Source of the DNA: a bacterium
Lineage (GTDB): Bacteria > RBG-13-66-14
Length of the DNA stretch: 16,404 bases
Direction: 5' to 3'
NCBI GenBank assembly: GCA_035528375.1
Contig: DATKYS010000015.1
Location: 1 to 16,404, forward strand
Shown: piece by piece, positions 6,591 to 12,636 of the stretch
Position numbering within the stretch: the stretch's first letter is position 1
How the letters are laid out: each line of letters opens with the position of its first letter
Position numbers and translations under genes: made by a program
Notes under the pieces: model-generated
Seen by the model: the letters and a program-made list of their open reading frames with translations, nothing else
Database searches by the model: none
Told to the model about the DNA's origin: nothing

Positions 6591-6917
6591 TCAATAATCC
6601 TCTTCAGGAGTCGTCCGAATGGCGTACCCAAACCACGGTGCATGCCTTTTACGACCACCAAATATAAACCCCCCCCTTAGACTCTTTTTCACTGTGTCGT
6701 AGAAGATGATGTAAACTCTATCCTTTTTCCTTAAATTAACATTCGCTTCCAAATCACTTTTTATTTCTTCAATGAGATCATGTCGAAATATATAAACGAA
6801 GGAAGCTACACTATCTCCACACTCCCTGGCTTCATGGGAGTCCAACCAGAAATACATACTTTCGTAATCGCCTTCTATACCTAGATCGTAAGAAAGCCAA
6901 ATTCGTTGTTTTTCCAT
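6591..6917 (-). CDS. Small Cas2/VapD-like-fold candidate upstream of PIN gene
   Basis: A 108-residue protein whose family I cannot name with certainty. The order of predicted elements is strand (RIWLSYDLG, 5-13), helix (DYESMYFWLDSH, 17-28), strand (CGDSVASFVYIF, 33-44), helix (LIEEIKSDLEANV, 48-60), strand (DRVYIIFYD, 66-74), then a basic, glycine-rich tail (GGFIFGGRKRH, 82-92). This resembles the ferredoxin-like fold of Cas2/VapD, including a YD pair at the end of strand 1 and Ser36 before strand 2 (inference). It does not look like a classic VapB-type antitoxin. ATG start with GGAGGAGG seven bases upstream; promoter at 6942-6970. The PIN gene begins one base after its stop. AT-rich, so probably acquired together with it. 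It could be an antitoxin, a partner nuclease or an accessory protein. Confidence 0.72.
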   Translation of the reverse strand: MEKQRIWLSYDLGIEGDYESMYFWLDSHEARECGDSVASFVYIFRHDLIEEIKSDLEANVNLRKKDRVYIIFYDTVKKSLRGGFIFGGRKRHAPWFGYAIRTTPEEDY

Positions 6918-6941
6918 GATCGTACCTCCTCCAACAAATAC

Positions 6942-6970
6942 AGCTTAACCTACTAGATTCTTTTCGTCAA
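6942..6970 (-). promoter_or_regulatory. Sigma70-type promoter of the two-gene AT-rich island
   Basis: On the minus strand a TTGACG -35 box (6970-6965) and a TAAGCT -10 box (6947-6942) are separated by 17 bases. The leader to the ATG at 6917 is only about 18 bases and contains the GGAGGAGG site. The promoter sits five bases from the nfnB terminator, so the island is transcriptionally insulated. Confidence 0.72.
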
Positions 6971-6974
6971 CTTT

Positions 6975-6999
6975 AAAAAGGGCCGGCCAACGCCGACCC
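6975..6999 (-). terminator. Intrinsic terminator after nfnB
   Basis: Read on the minus strand, stem GGGTCGGC/GCCGGCCC (eight pairs, one G-U) with loop GTTG is followed by five T. It starts about 30 bases after the nfnB stop codon. Its GC-rich stem resembles the dispersed hairpins, so a repeat may have been recruited as terminator. Confidence 0.82.
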
Positions 7000-7029
7000 C
7001 GTAGGATTTCAACTGAATTAGACCTTCTG

Positions 7030-8469
7030 CTACAACTCGGGCCAGGTCTTGTCGCCCTTGACGTAGGCGTCCATGGCGCGGGCGGCAATTTTCCCCGCCC
7101 CCATCGCCTCGATGACCGTCGCGGCCCCCGTCACGATGTCGCCGCCGGCGAACACGCCGGGGATGTTCGTCCGCCCCTTCTCGTCGGTGACGATGTTGCT
7201 CCACTTGGTGACCTTGAGCCCCGGGGTGGCCTCGATCAAGAGCGGGTTCGGCCCGTTGCCGATGGCCACCACCACGCAGTCCACGTCGAGGATGAACTCG
7301 GAGCCCTTCATGGGAACGGGGCGGCGGCGGCCCGAGTCGTCCGGCTCGCCCAGCTCCATCCGGATGCACTCCATCCCCCCGACCCAGCCCTTGCCGTCGT
7401 CGAGGATTTTCAGGGGGTTCTGCAAAAGGAAGAACTCGATCCCCTCCTGCTCGGCGTGGTGTATCTCCTCGTTGCGGGCGGGCATCTCCACCCGCGAGCG
7501 GCGGTAGACGATGTAAACGTGCTCGGAGCCCAGGCGCAGCGCCGTGCGGGCCGAGTCCATCGCCACGTTGCCCCCGCCGATGACCGCCGTCCGCCTGCCG
7601 ACCCAGATTGGCGTGTCATTTCGCTCTGGGTCGTAGGCCCCCATGAGGTTGGCCCGGGTGAGGAACTCGTTGGCGGAGTAAACGCCGTTCAGGCCCTCGC
7701 CCTCGATCTTCATGAACCAGGGGAGCCCGGCGCCGGTGCCGATGTAGAAGGCCTCGAAGCCGTCCCGGCGCATCTCGTCCAGCGTCCAGACTTTCCCGAT
7801 GACCATGTTGTAGGAAAACTTGACGCCCAGCAGCTCGAGGTAGTGCGTCTCGCGGTCCACGATGGCCTTGGGCAGACGGAACTCGGGGATGCCGTAGCGC
7901 AGGACGCCGCCCGAGGCGTGGAAGGCCTCGAAGACGGTCACGTCGTAGCCCATGACGGCCAGGTCGCCGGCGCAGGTCATCCCGCCGGGCCCGCAGCCGA
8001 TGACGGCCACCCTGTGCCCGTTGGGCGGGGCGATTTCGGGGAGCTCGGGATCGCCGTGCGCGGCCTCCCAGTCGGCGACGAAGCGCTCGAGGCGGCCGAT
8101 GGCCACCGGCTCACCCTTCTTGCCCCGCAGGCAGACTATCTCGCACTGCACCTCCTGGGGGCAGACGCGACCGCAGACCGCCGGCAGGGAGTTGGTCCTC
8201 TTGATGACGCCCGCGGCTGCGCGGAAGTCGCCCTCCTTGACGGCGCGGATGAAGGCGGGGATGTCAATCTCCACCGGGCAACCGGCGATGCAGGGGCCGT
8301 CCTTGCACTCCAGGCAGCGCCACGCCTCGGCGACGGCCATCTCGTCGGTGTAGCCGAAGGGGACCTCCCGGAAGTTGCGCACCCGCTCCTCGGGGTCCTG
8401 CTCGGGCATCGGGGTCTTCTCGAGCTGCCTGACTCCGGCCTTCCTCAGTTCCTCGGGGGTTTTCTCCAC
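7030..8469 (-). CDS. nfnB: NfnB: large subunit of NADH-dependent ferredoxin:NADP+ oxidoreductase
   Basis: A 479-residue flavoprotein of the glutamate synthase small-chain family, here paired with NfnA. In Thermotoga and Clostridium the NfnAB complex is a cytosolic electron-bifurcating transhydrogenase coupling NADPH, NAD+ and ferredoxin. N-terminal cysteines 52, 55, 60, 64 and 99, 103, 109, 113 are placed to bind two iron-sulfur clusters. The FAD-binding VIGCGPGG is at 156-163 and a second dinucleotide motif, VIGGGNVAMD, at 296-305 (NADPH side). The start is GTG at 8469, sharing a base with the nfnA stop (TAGTG) and seven bases after GGAGG; the open frame extends 12 codons further, inside nfnA. 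Older annotation would call it a GltD-like glutamate synthase or sulfide dehydrogenase alpha subunit. The adjacent NfnA and the lack of a GltB large chain favour Nfn. Confidence 0.88.
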   Translation of the reverse strand: MEKTPEELRKAGVRQLEKTPMPEQDPEERVRNFREVPFGYTDEMAVAEAWRCLECKDGPCIAGCPVEIDIPAFIRAVKEGDFRAAAGVIKRTNSLPAVCGRVCPQEVQCEIVCLRGKKGEPVAIGRLERFVADWEAAHGDPELPEIAPPNGHRVAVIGCGPGGMTCAGDLAVMGYDVTVFEAFHASGGVLRYGIPEFRLPKAIVDRETHYLELLGVKFSYNMVIGKVWTLDEMRRDGFEAFYIGTGAGLPWFMKIEGEGLNGVYSANEFLTRANLMGAYDPERNDTPIWVGRRTAVIGGGNVAMDSARTALRLGSEHVYIVYRRSRVEMPARNEEIHHAEQEGIEFFLLQNPLKILDDGKGWVGGMECIRMELGEPDDSGRRRPVPMKGSEFILDVDCVVVAIGNGPNPLLIEATPGLKVTKWSNIVTDEKGRTNIPGVFAGGDIVTGAATVIEAMGAGKIAARAMDAYVKGDKTWPEL

Positions 8470-9302
8470 TACCCCACCTCCTTCAGGTAGCGATCCAGGG
8501 CGCACTTCTCCTCGGCCAGGTAGCGGTTCTGGCGGGCCATCATCTCGTTGAAATCAATCTCCTCGCCGCGCATCTCCGGCCCGTCCACGCAGGCGAACTT
8601 CACCTCGCCGCCCACGGTGACCCGGCAGGAGCCGCACATCCCCGTACCGTCCACCATGATGGTGTTCAGGCTGACGTACACCGGGACGCCGTAGGGCTTC
8701 ACCAGGTCGCGGCAGACCCGCATCATGATGGGCGGGCCGATGGCCAGCACGAAGTCGTAATCGGTGCTCTCGTCGAGCTTTGCTTTCAAAATGTCGGAGA
8801 CGAAGCCCTTGTGGCCGAAGCTGCCGTCGTCGGTGCAGACGATCAGCTCGTCGGAGGCGGCCCGCATCTCGTCCTCGAGGATGAGGAGGTTCTTTGAGCG
8901 GGCGCCGATGATGCTCACGACGCGGTTCCCGTTCTCCTTGAACTCCCGGGTTTTCGGCAGGAGCGGCGCGACGCCGATCCCGCCCCCCACGCCCAGGACC
9001 CGTTTGTGCTCACCGCCCATGGGGTGGTACCGGCCCAGGGGGCCGATGAAATCCGCCACCGCGTCGCCCGGCTCCAGGGTCCCCAGTTGGCGGGTGGTCT
9101 TGCCCACCTCCTGGAAGATGATGGTCACCGTCCCGGCCTCGGGGTCGCGGTCCACCATGGTCAACGGGATGCGCTCGCCGGTGTCGTTGATGCGCAGCAT
9201 GATGAACTGCCCGGGCTTAATCTTGCGGGCGATCAGCGGCGCCTCGACGTCGAATAGCTTGATGTCGGGCCCGAGGACTTTTTTACCGACGATCTTGAAC
9301 AA
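8469..9302 (-). CDS. nfnA: NfnA: small FAD/[2Fe-2S] subunit of Nfn complex
   Basis: A 277-residue ferredoxin-NADP reductase-like subunit, the NAD(H)-facing half of NfnAB (also annotated as sulfide dehydrogenase beta subunit). The FAD-binding motif RIPLT is at 44-48, a glycine-rich nucleotide loop GVGGGIGVAPL at 104-114, and a C-terminal [2Fe-2S] region GTGMCGSC...FACVDGP with Cys223, Cys226 and Cys238 plus a nearby Asp (Asp218), matching the Asp/Cys-ligated cluster of this family. The preferred start is TTG at 9302, six bases after AGGGGG, giving the usual MFKIV-like beginning; GTG at 9326 in the same frame would add eight residues and has no better ribosome site. It is translationally coupled to nfnB by a one-base overlap. 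No clear promoter was found upstream, where C-rich repeats lie. Confidence 0.88.
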   Translation of the reverse strand: MFKIVGKKVLGPDIKLFDVEAPLIARKIKPGQFIMLRINDTGERIPLTMVDRDPEAGTVTIIFQEVGKTTRQLGTLEPGDAVADFIGPLGRYHPMGGEHKRVLGVGGGIGVAPLLPKTREFKENGNRVVSIIGARSKNLLILEDEMRAASDELIVCTDDGSFGHKGFVSDILKAKLDESTDYDFVLAIGPPIMMRVCRDLVKPYGVPVYVSLNTIMVDGTGMCGSCRVTVGGEVKFACVDGPEMRGEEIDFNEMMARQNRYLAEEKCALDRYLKEVG

Positions 9303-9413
9303 GGCCAACCCCCTGGTTCGGTTCACTCACGAAAAGACGAAGAGGCGCGGCGCAAGGTCGGCGACCCTTCGGCCTCAGAAAAGGGGCCCTGTCCGCCCCC
9401 CGGCCATCCGGAT

Positions 9414-9597
9414 CGGCCTCCGCCACCCCCCCTTTCGAGCGTCTCCACACCCGCCCCCGACCATGCGGCCCGACCGCCACCGGAAGTAGCGAGCCGGGTT
9501 CAATCGGCACCCGCCCCCGACTATCCGGCCCGGCCTCCGCCACCCCCCCCTTTCGAGCGTCTCCACACCCGCCCCCGACCATCCGGCCCGACCGCCC
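9414..9597. repeat. C-rich direct repeat, two long copies
   Basis: A block of about 66 bases at 9414-9479 recurs at 9531-9597 with very few changes, including one extra C (seven versus eight) before TTTCGAGCG. A shorter core, CCGCCCCCGA, occurs at 9451, 9511 and 9569, giving a rough 60-base period. The C-runs are prone to slippage. The 295-base gap between the GNAT gene and nfnA holds no convincing gene; the open frame across it simply follows the repeat. Confidence 0.8.
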
Positions 9598-10194
9598 CTA
9601 TTCGAAGACCGAGGGGTGCCAGTCCTCCGCGTCGAGCCCCAGCTCCAGCACCCGCTCCATCACGATGCCCCCCTCGTTGCGGAAATTCTCCCGCATCCCC
9701 TCGAACCTTTTATCGGTGAAGATGGGGAGCCGGCAGTGGGGGGTGACATCGAAGGTCTCGTCTATGAGGTGGAAGTTGAGCTGGCGGCCGAGGTTCACCG
9801 CCGGGTTGTTGGTGGCGGAGACCTTGGCCCGCAGCTCCTTGAAGCCCAGGATGCCGAAGGCGAACTCGATGAAGGAGATGACGAGCTGGCGGCCGATGCC
9901 CCGCCCGATCCGGTCCGGGGCCAGCTCCAGCCCGAAGCGGCACCCCCCGTCCGACTCCTCGGTCCACACGAGGAGGCCCAGGGCCTGGCCGTTTTCGGTG
10001 TTGCAGACCACGGTGACGTTGCCCCACAGGAGCTTGAGCTCATCGAGGTTCTGCTGGGCGTTCTCGGGGGAGCCCCAGTGGTGCCCGTCGGAACCGAGGT
10101 ACACCGTGTCGGGCCAGTAGGAGAGCTTGAGGTCGTCCCCCGGTTCGAGTTCCCGGACGAAGAGGCCCGGGGCGGCGAAGAGGGCGCCGTTCAT
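9598..10194 (-). CDS. GNAT-family N-acetyltransferase
   Basis: A 198-residue protein with the GNAT acetyltransferase core, expected to move an acetyl group from acetyl-CoA to an amine of an unknown acceptor. Evidence: a strand-helix region LGLLVWTEE...FGLELAPDRIGRGIG with the acetyl-CoA pyrophosphate loop RIGRGIG at 95-101, then a helix (QLVISFIEFAFG), and the following strand/loop LRAKVSATNNPAVNLGRQLNF with the Asn-Asn-Pro turn at 129-131 found after motif A in Rim-like members. The C-terminus (150-198) extends beyond the core and includes a likely long helix. ATG start with AAAGGAA four to five bases upstream. It stands alone between two repeat-rich gaps; the context does not suggest a substrate. 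Confidence 0.78.
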   Translation of the reverse strand: MNGALFAAPGLFVRELEPGDDLKLSYWPDTVYLGSDGHHWGSPENAQQNLDELKLLWGNVTVVCNTENGQALGLLVWTEESDGGCRFGLELAPDRIGRGIGRQLVISFIEFAFGILGFKELRAKVSATNNPAVNLGRQLNFHLIDETFDVTPHCRLPIFTDKRFEGMRENFRNEGGIVMERVLELGLDAEDWHPSVFE

Positions 10195-10489
10195 ATCGTT
10201 CCTTTCGGGCCGGACGGCGGGAGCCGCCGCGGCGTCACGAACCGACCCCGACTCACCTTCGAGCGGTACGACCGGTCCGCCGCTGAAAACGAATCTACGG
10301 GGGCGCGGACCGCTCTTTTCTGCGGAATCGGTTGGTTGATCTAGTTTGGGGGAGTCTTGCGGCTTGCGCCGTCATGCGATTAATATGGGCCGTTAGGCGG
10401 TGGGCTCGTCTTTTCGCGGTCGGGCGGGGCCCACGCGGGTCCGGGGATAAGAACGACCACCCATCCCGTACCACCTTCCCACCGCTCAT
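10195..10489. other. Intergenic gap, nothing recognised
   Basis: This 295-base stretch between ndk and the GNAT gene shows no convincing gene, hairpin repeat or consensus promoter. A 64-codon minus-strand frame at 10295-10489 is Arg/Pro-rich, lacks a ribosome site and looks non-coding. A partly palindromic GGACCGGTCGTACCG-like stretch near 10266-10282 is weak. Confidence 0.5.
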
Positions 10490-10891
10490 TCAACGGGGAC
10501 CGAAAATCACCGCCACCTCGTACTTCGCCGCGTTCTCGCAGTCACTGCCGTGGACGGTGTTGCGCTGGATGGATTCGCCGTAGAGGGCGCGCAGCGTTCC
10601 GGGGGCGGCCTCGGCGGGATCGGTGGCGCCCATGACCTCCCGGGCGCGCCGCACCGCGTCGGGGCCCTCGAGAACCGCCGCCACCACGGGACCCGAGGAC
10701 ATGTAGGCCACCAGGGAGTCAAAGAACGGCTCGTCCCGGTGGATCCGGTAGAGCTCCCGGGCCCGCTCGGGCGAGAGGGTCAGCAGCTCGAGATCGGCGA
10801 TGGACAGCCCCGCCCCCTCGAAAGCGGCCAGGCACGCGCCCACCAGGTTCCGCTCCACGCCGTCGGGTTTCACCAGCACCAGGGTCCGCAC
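10490..10891 (-). CDS. ndk: Nucleoside diphosphate kinase
   Basis: A 133-residue NDK, which transfers the gamma phosphate from ATP to other nucleoside diphosphates through a phospho-histidine and so balances NTP and dNTP pools. The active-site signature RNTVHGSD is at 110-117 with phospho-acceptor His114. The family N-terminus LVLVKPDGVERNLVG, the HRDEPFF region at 51-57 and GATDPAEAAPGTLR at 88-101 are all present. It is slightly shorter than the usual 140-150 residues, with a compact C-terminus. The start is GTG at 10891, eight bases after GGAGG. It lies downstream of korC on the same strand, but 287 bases of direct repeats separate them, so joint transcription with the kor operon is possible but unproven. 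Confidence 0.95.
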   Translation of the reverse strand: MRTLVLVKPDGVERNLVGACLAAFEGAGLSIADLELLTLSPERARELYRIHRDEPFFDSLVAYMSSGPVVAAVLEGPDAVRRAREVMGATDPAEAAPGTLRALYGESIQRNTVHGSDCENAAKYEVAVIFGPR

Positions 10892-10907
10892 CCGTCAGAC
10901 CTCCCCC

Positions 10908-11154
10908 GCCGGACTCGGAATCCGCCCGCCGCACCGGCAGTACGGCCGTCCGCAGTCGGACTCCGCCGAACCTCCCCCGCCGGACTCAGAATCCGCGTGA
11001 CACGCCGTTAAAACGATCGAAGCCCGCCGCACCTCTCCCGCCTGGGTCAGAATCTACGCCCTCTCTTGCCGCTCGACCGGGCCCGAGAACCTCTACCGCC
11101 GGACTCGGAATCCGCGTGACACGCCGTTAAAACGATCGAAGCCCGCCGCACCTC
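10908..11154. repeat. Direct repeats between ndk and korC
   Basis: A 57-base block at 10979-11035 recurs at 11098-11154 with a single A/G difference, a period of 119 bases. Both start GCCGGACTC(A/G)GAATCCG and contain CGCCGTTAAAACGATCGAAG. A shortened copy of the first part is at 10908-10925. The near-identity of the long copies suggests recent duplication. The 287-base gap holds no credible gene. The repeat differs in sequence from the GTAGGG hairpins and from the 9414-9597 repeat. Confidence 0.85.
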
Positions 11155-11178
11155 CCCCGCCGAACCTCACCGCCGACC

Positions 11179-11769
11179 TCAGAATCCCTCCCGGCCGGCC
11201 CTGGCGTCCCGCGCCTTCACGCCCTCCCGCGCCCCCTCCTCGAACGCCCGCAGGTTGAGTTCCAGGAACCGCCCCGGCACTTTCTCGGTGAGCGCCCACT
11301 CCACCGCCTCCCGGCTCGTCACCCCGGTGAGGACCAACAGGTAACCCAGCGACATGATGTTGGCCACCACGGGGTTGCCCAGGGCGTCGCGGCAGTGGAA
11401 GGTGAAGGGGAAGCAGAAGGCGTCCTCCCGGGGGGGCTTGTCCACGAAGCTCGAATCGGCGACCAGGACGCCCTCGGGCTTGAGGTCGCCGGAGTACTTG
11501 TCGCAGGAGGCCTGGTTCATGGCCACCAGGACGTCAATCCGGGTGGGCTTGAGGTTGTTTATGGGGGCGTCGGCGATGCAGACCTCGCTCTTGGCGGCGC
11601 CGCCGCGGGCCTCGGGGCCGTAGCTCTGGGTCTGGACCACCGTGCGGCCGTCGTAGAGCCCCGCCGCCTGGGCCAGGATGCGACCCGAGGTCATCAGGCC
11701 CTGTCCGCCGGAGCCGGCGAAACGGACCACCGTCATCTTCACGCCGTGTTGCGATTGGATACCGGCCAA
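11179..11769 (-). CDS. korC: 2-oxoacid:ferredoxin oxidoreductase, gamma subunit
   Basis: A 196-residue gamma subunit of a four-subunit 2-oxoacid:ferredoxin oxidoreductase, probably the 2-oxoglutarate type. The gamma domain helps bind coenzyme A for the thioester product. Visible: FAGSGGQGLMTSG with the glycine-rich loop at 19-24, QTQSYGPEARGGAAKSEV, the family's signature stretch, and DVLVAMNQ. Two starts are possible: TTG at 11769, one base after the korB stop with a GGGGGG ribosome-site-like run five bases upstream, or ATG at 11736, which gives the more usual short N-terminus (MTVVRF) but has a poor ribosome site. Tight spacing favours the TTG. It is the last gene of the korDABC order on this strand. 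Confidence 0.88.
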   Translation of the reverse strand: MAGIQSQHGVKMTVVRFAGSGGQGLMTSGRILAQAAGLYDGRTVVQTQSYGPEARGGAAKSEVCIADAPINNLKPTRIDVLVAMNQASCDKYSGDLKPEGVLVADSSFVDKPPREDAFCFPFTFHCRDALGNPVVANIMSLGYLLVLTGVTSREAVEWALTEKVPGRFLELNLRAFEEGAREGVKARDARAGREGF

Positions 11770-11770
11770 C

Positions 11771-12619
11771 TCAACCCCCCTGAACCCGCCGGCAGAGCGC
11801 GGCGTAAACCTGGGTGAACTCGGGGCGGGAGTCGTCGTCGGTGAACACGCCGGTGAGGTACTGCCCCGGTTTGAGCGCGTAGCCGGGGTCCTTCTCCTTC
11901 AGCTTGCCGAAAGCCTTCAGGGGCACCGCCAGCTTCTTCTCCTCCTCCATCATCTCCACGGGGCTCACGTAGCGGTTGCGCCGGCCGTAGGTGGTGTAGC
12001 AGTGGGCCATGACCTCGACGACGGCGAAGCCGCGGATCTCGATGGCCCGGGCGATGAGCTCGGTCATGGCGGCCGCGTGGTAGCTGGTCGTGCGGGCGAC
12101 GAAGGCCGCCCCCGCCGCCTTGGCCAGGTTGCAGATGTCGAAGGGCGTCTCGATCATGCCGTAGGGCGCCGTGGAGGCCCGCCGGCCCACCGGGGTCGTC
12201 GGCGAGTACTGCCCGCCCGTCATCCCGTAGATGTAGTTGTTGACGATGATGGCGGTGAGGTCCAGGTTGCGCCGGCAGGTGTGGATGAAGTGGTTGCCCC
12301 CGATGGCGGTGGCGTCGCCGTCCCCCATGGCCGTGATCACCTTGAGGGAGGGCCGGGCCAGCTTTATCCCGGTGGCGAAGGGCAGGGCGCGGCCGTGGGT
12401 GCCGTGGAGCGTGTTGAAATCCGTGTAGACCGGCATCCTCCCCGTGCAGCCGATGCCCGAGACGAAGGCGATTTCGTCCTTGTCTATCTCCAGCTTGTGG
12501 ACGGCGCGGATGAGGGACCCCATGATGACGCCCAGGCTGCACCCCGGACACCACACCGTGGGGAATTTTTTCCTGGCGCGCAGGTATGAGAGGACGACCG
12601 ACTTTGGTTTTTGCGACAC
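11771..12619 (-). CDS. korB: 2-oxoacid:ferredoxin oxidoreductase, beta subunit
   Basis: A 282-residue beta subunit that binds thiamine diphosphate and an iron-sulfur cluster and catalyses oxidative decarboxylation of a 2-oxoacid, probably 2-oxoglutarate, to the acyl-CoA with ferredoxin as acceptor. The ThDP motif GDGDATAIGGNH starts at 99 and ends with VNNYIYGMTGGQ. Cluster cysteines are in WCPGC (24 and 27) and at Cys58 (GIGCTGR). The start is GTG at 12619; a GGGGAG run lies unusually close (about two bases), so the exact start is less certain than the gene. It follows korA by 17 bases and precedes korC by one base. Size and order fit KorB/VorB-type enzymes; the substrate cannot be fixed by sight. 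Confidence 0.9.
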   Translation of the reverse strand: MSQKPKSVVLSYLRARKKFPTVWCPGCSLGVIMGSLIRAVHKLEIDKDEIAFVSGIGCTGRMPVYTDFNTLHGTHGRALPFATGIKLARPSLKVITAMGDGDATAIGGNHFIHTCRRNLDLTAIIVNNYIYGMTGGQYSPTTPVGRRASTAPYGMIETPFDICNLAKAAGAAFVARTTSYHAAAMTELIARAIEIRGFAVVEVMAHCYTTYGRRNRYVSPVEMMEEEKKLAVPLKAFGKLKEKDPGYALKPGQYLTGVFTDDDSRPEFTQVYAALCRRVQGG

Positions 12620-12636
12620 GTCTCCCCCGTAACGCT

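Noticed and set aside
6591-6661. Longer PIN protein starting at 6661
   Set aside because: It would overlap the upstream gene by 71 bases and add a basic lead-in not typical of PIN proteins; the TTG at 6589 has better spacing and a GAGGA site.
6591-6917. Classic VapB/AbrB or ribbon-helix-helix antitoxin
   Set aside because: No such DNA-binding pattern; the size and the strand-helix order differ.
7030-8469. Glutamate synthase small chain (gltD)
   Set aside because: Family-related, but directly coupled to an NfnA-type subunit and with no GltB large chain in the window, so NfnB is preferred.
9283-9582. 99-codon minus-strand frame across the C-rich repeat upstream of nfnA
   Set aside because: Its product simply repeats with the DNA (KGGVAEA... 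twice), with no ribosome site. Best explained as repeat DNA read in frame.
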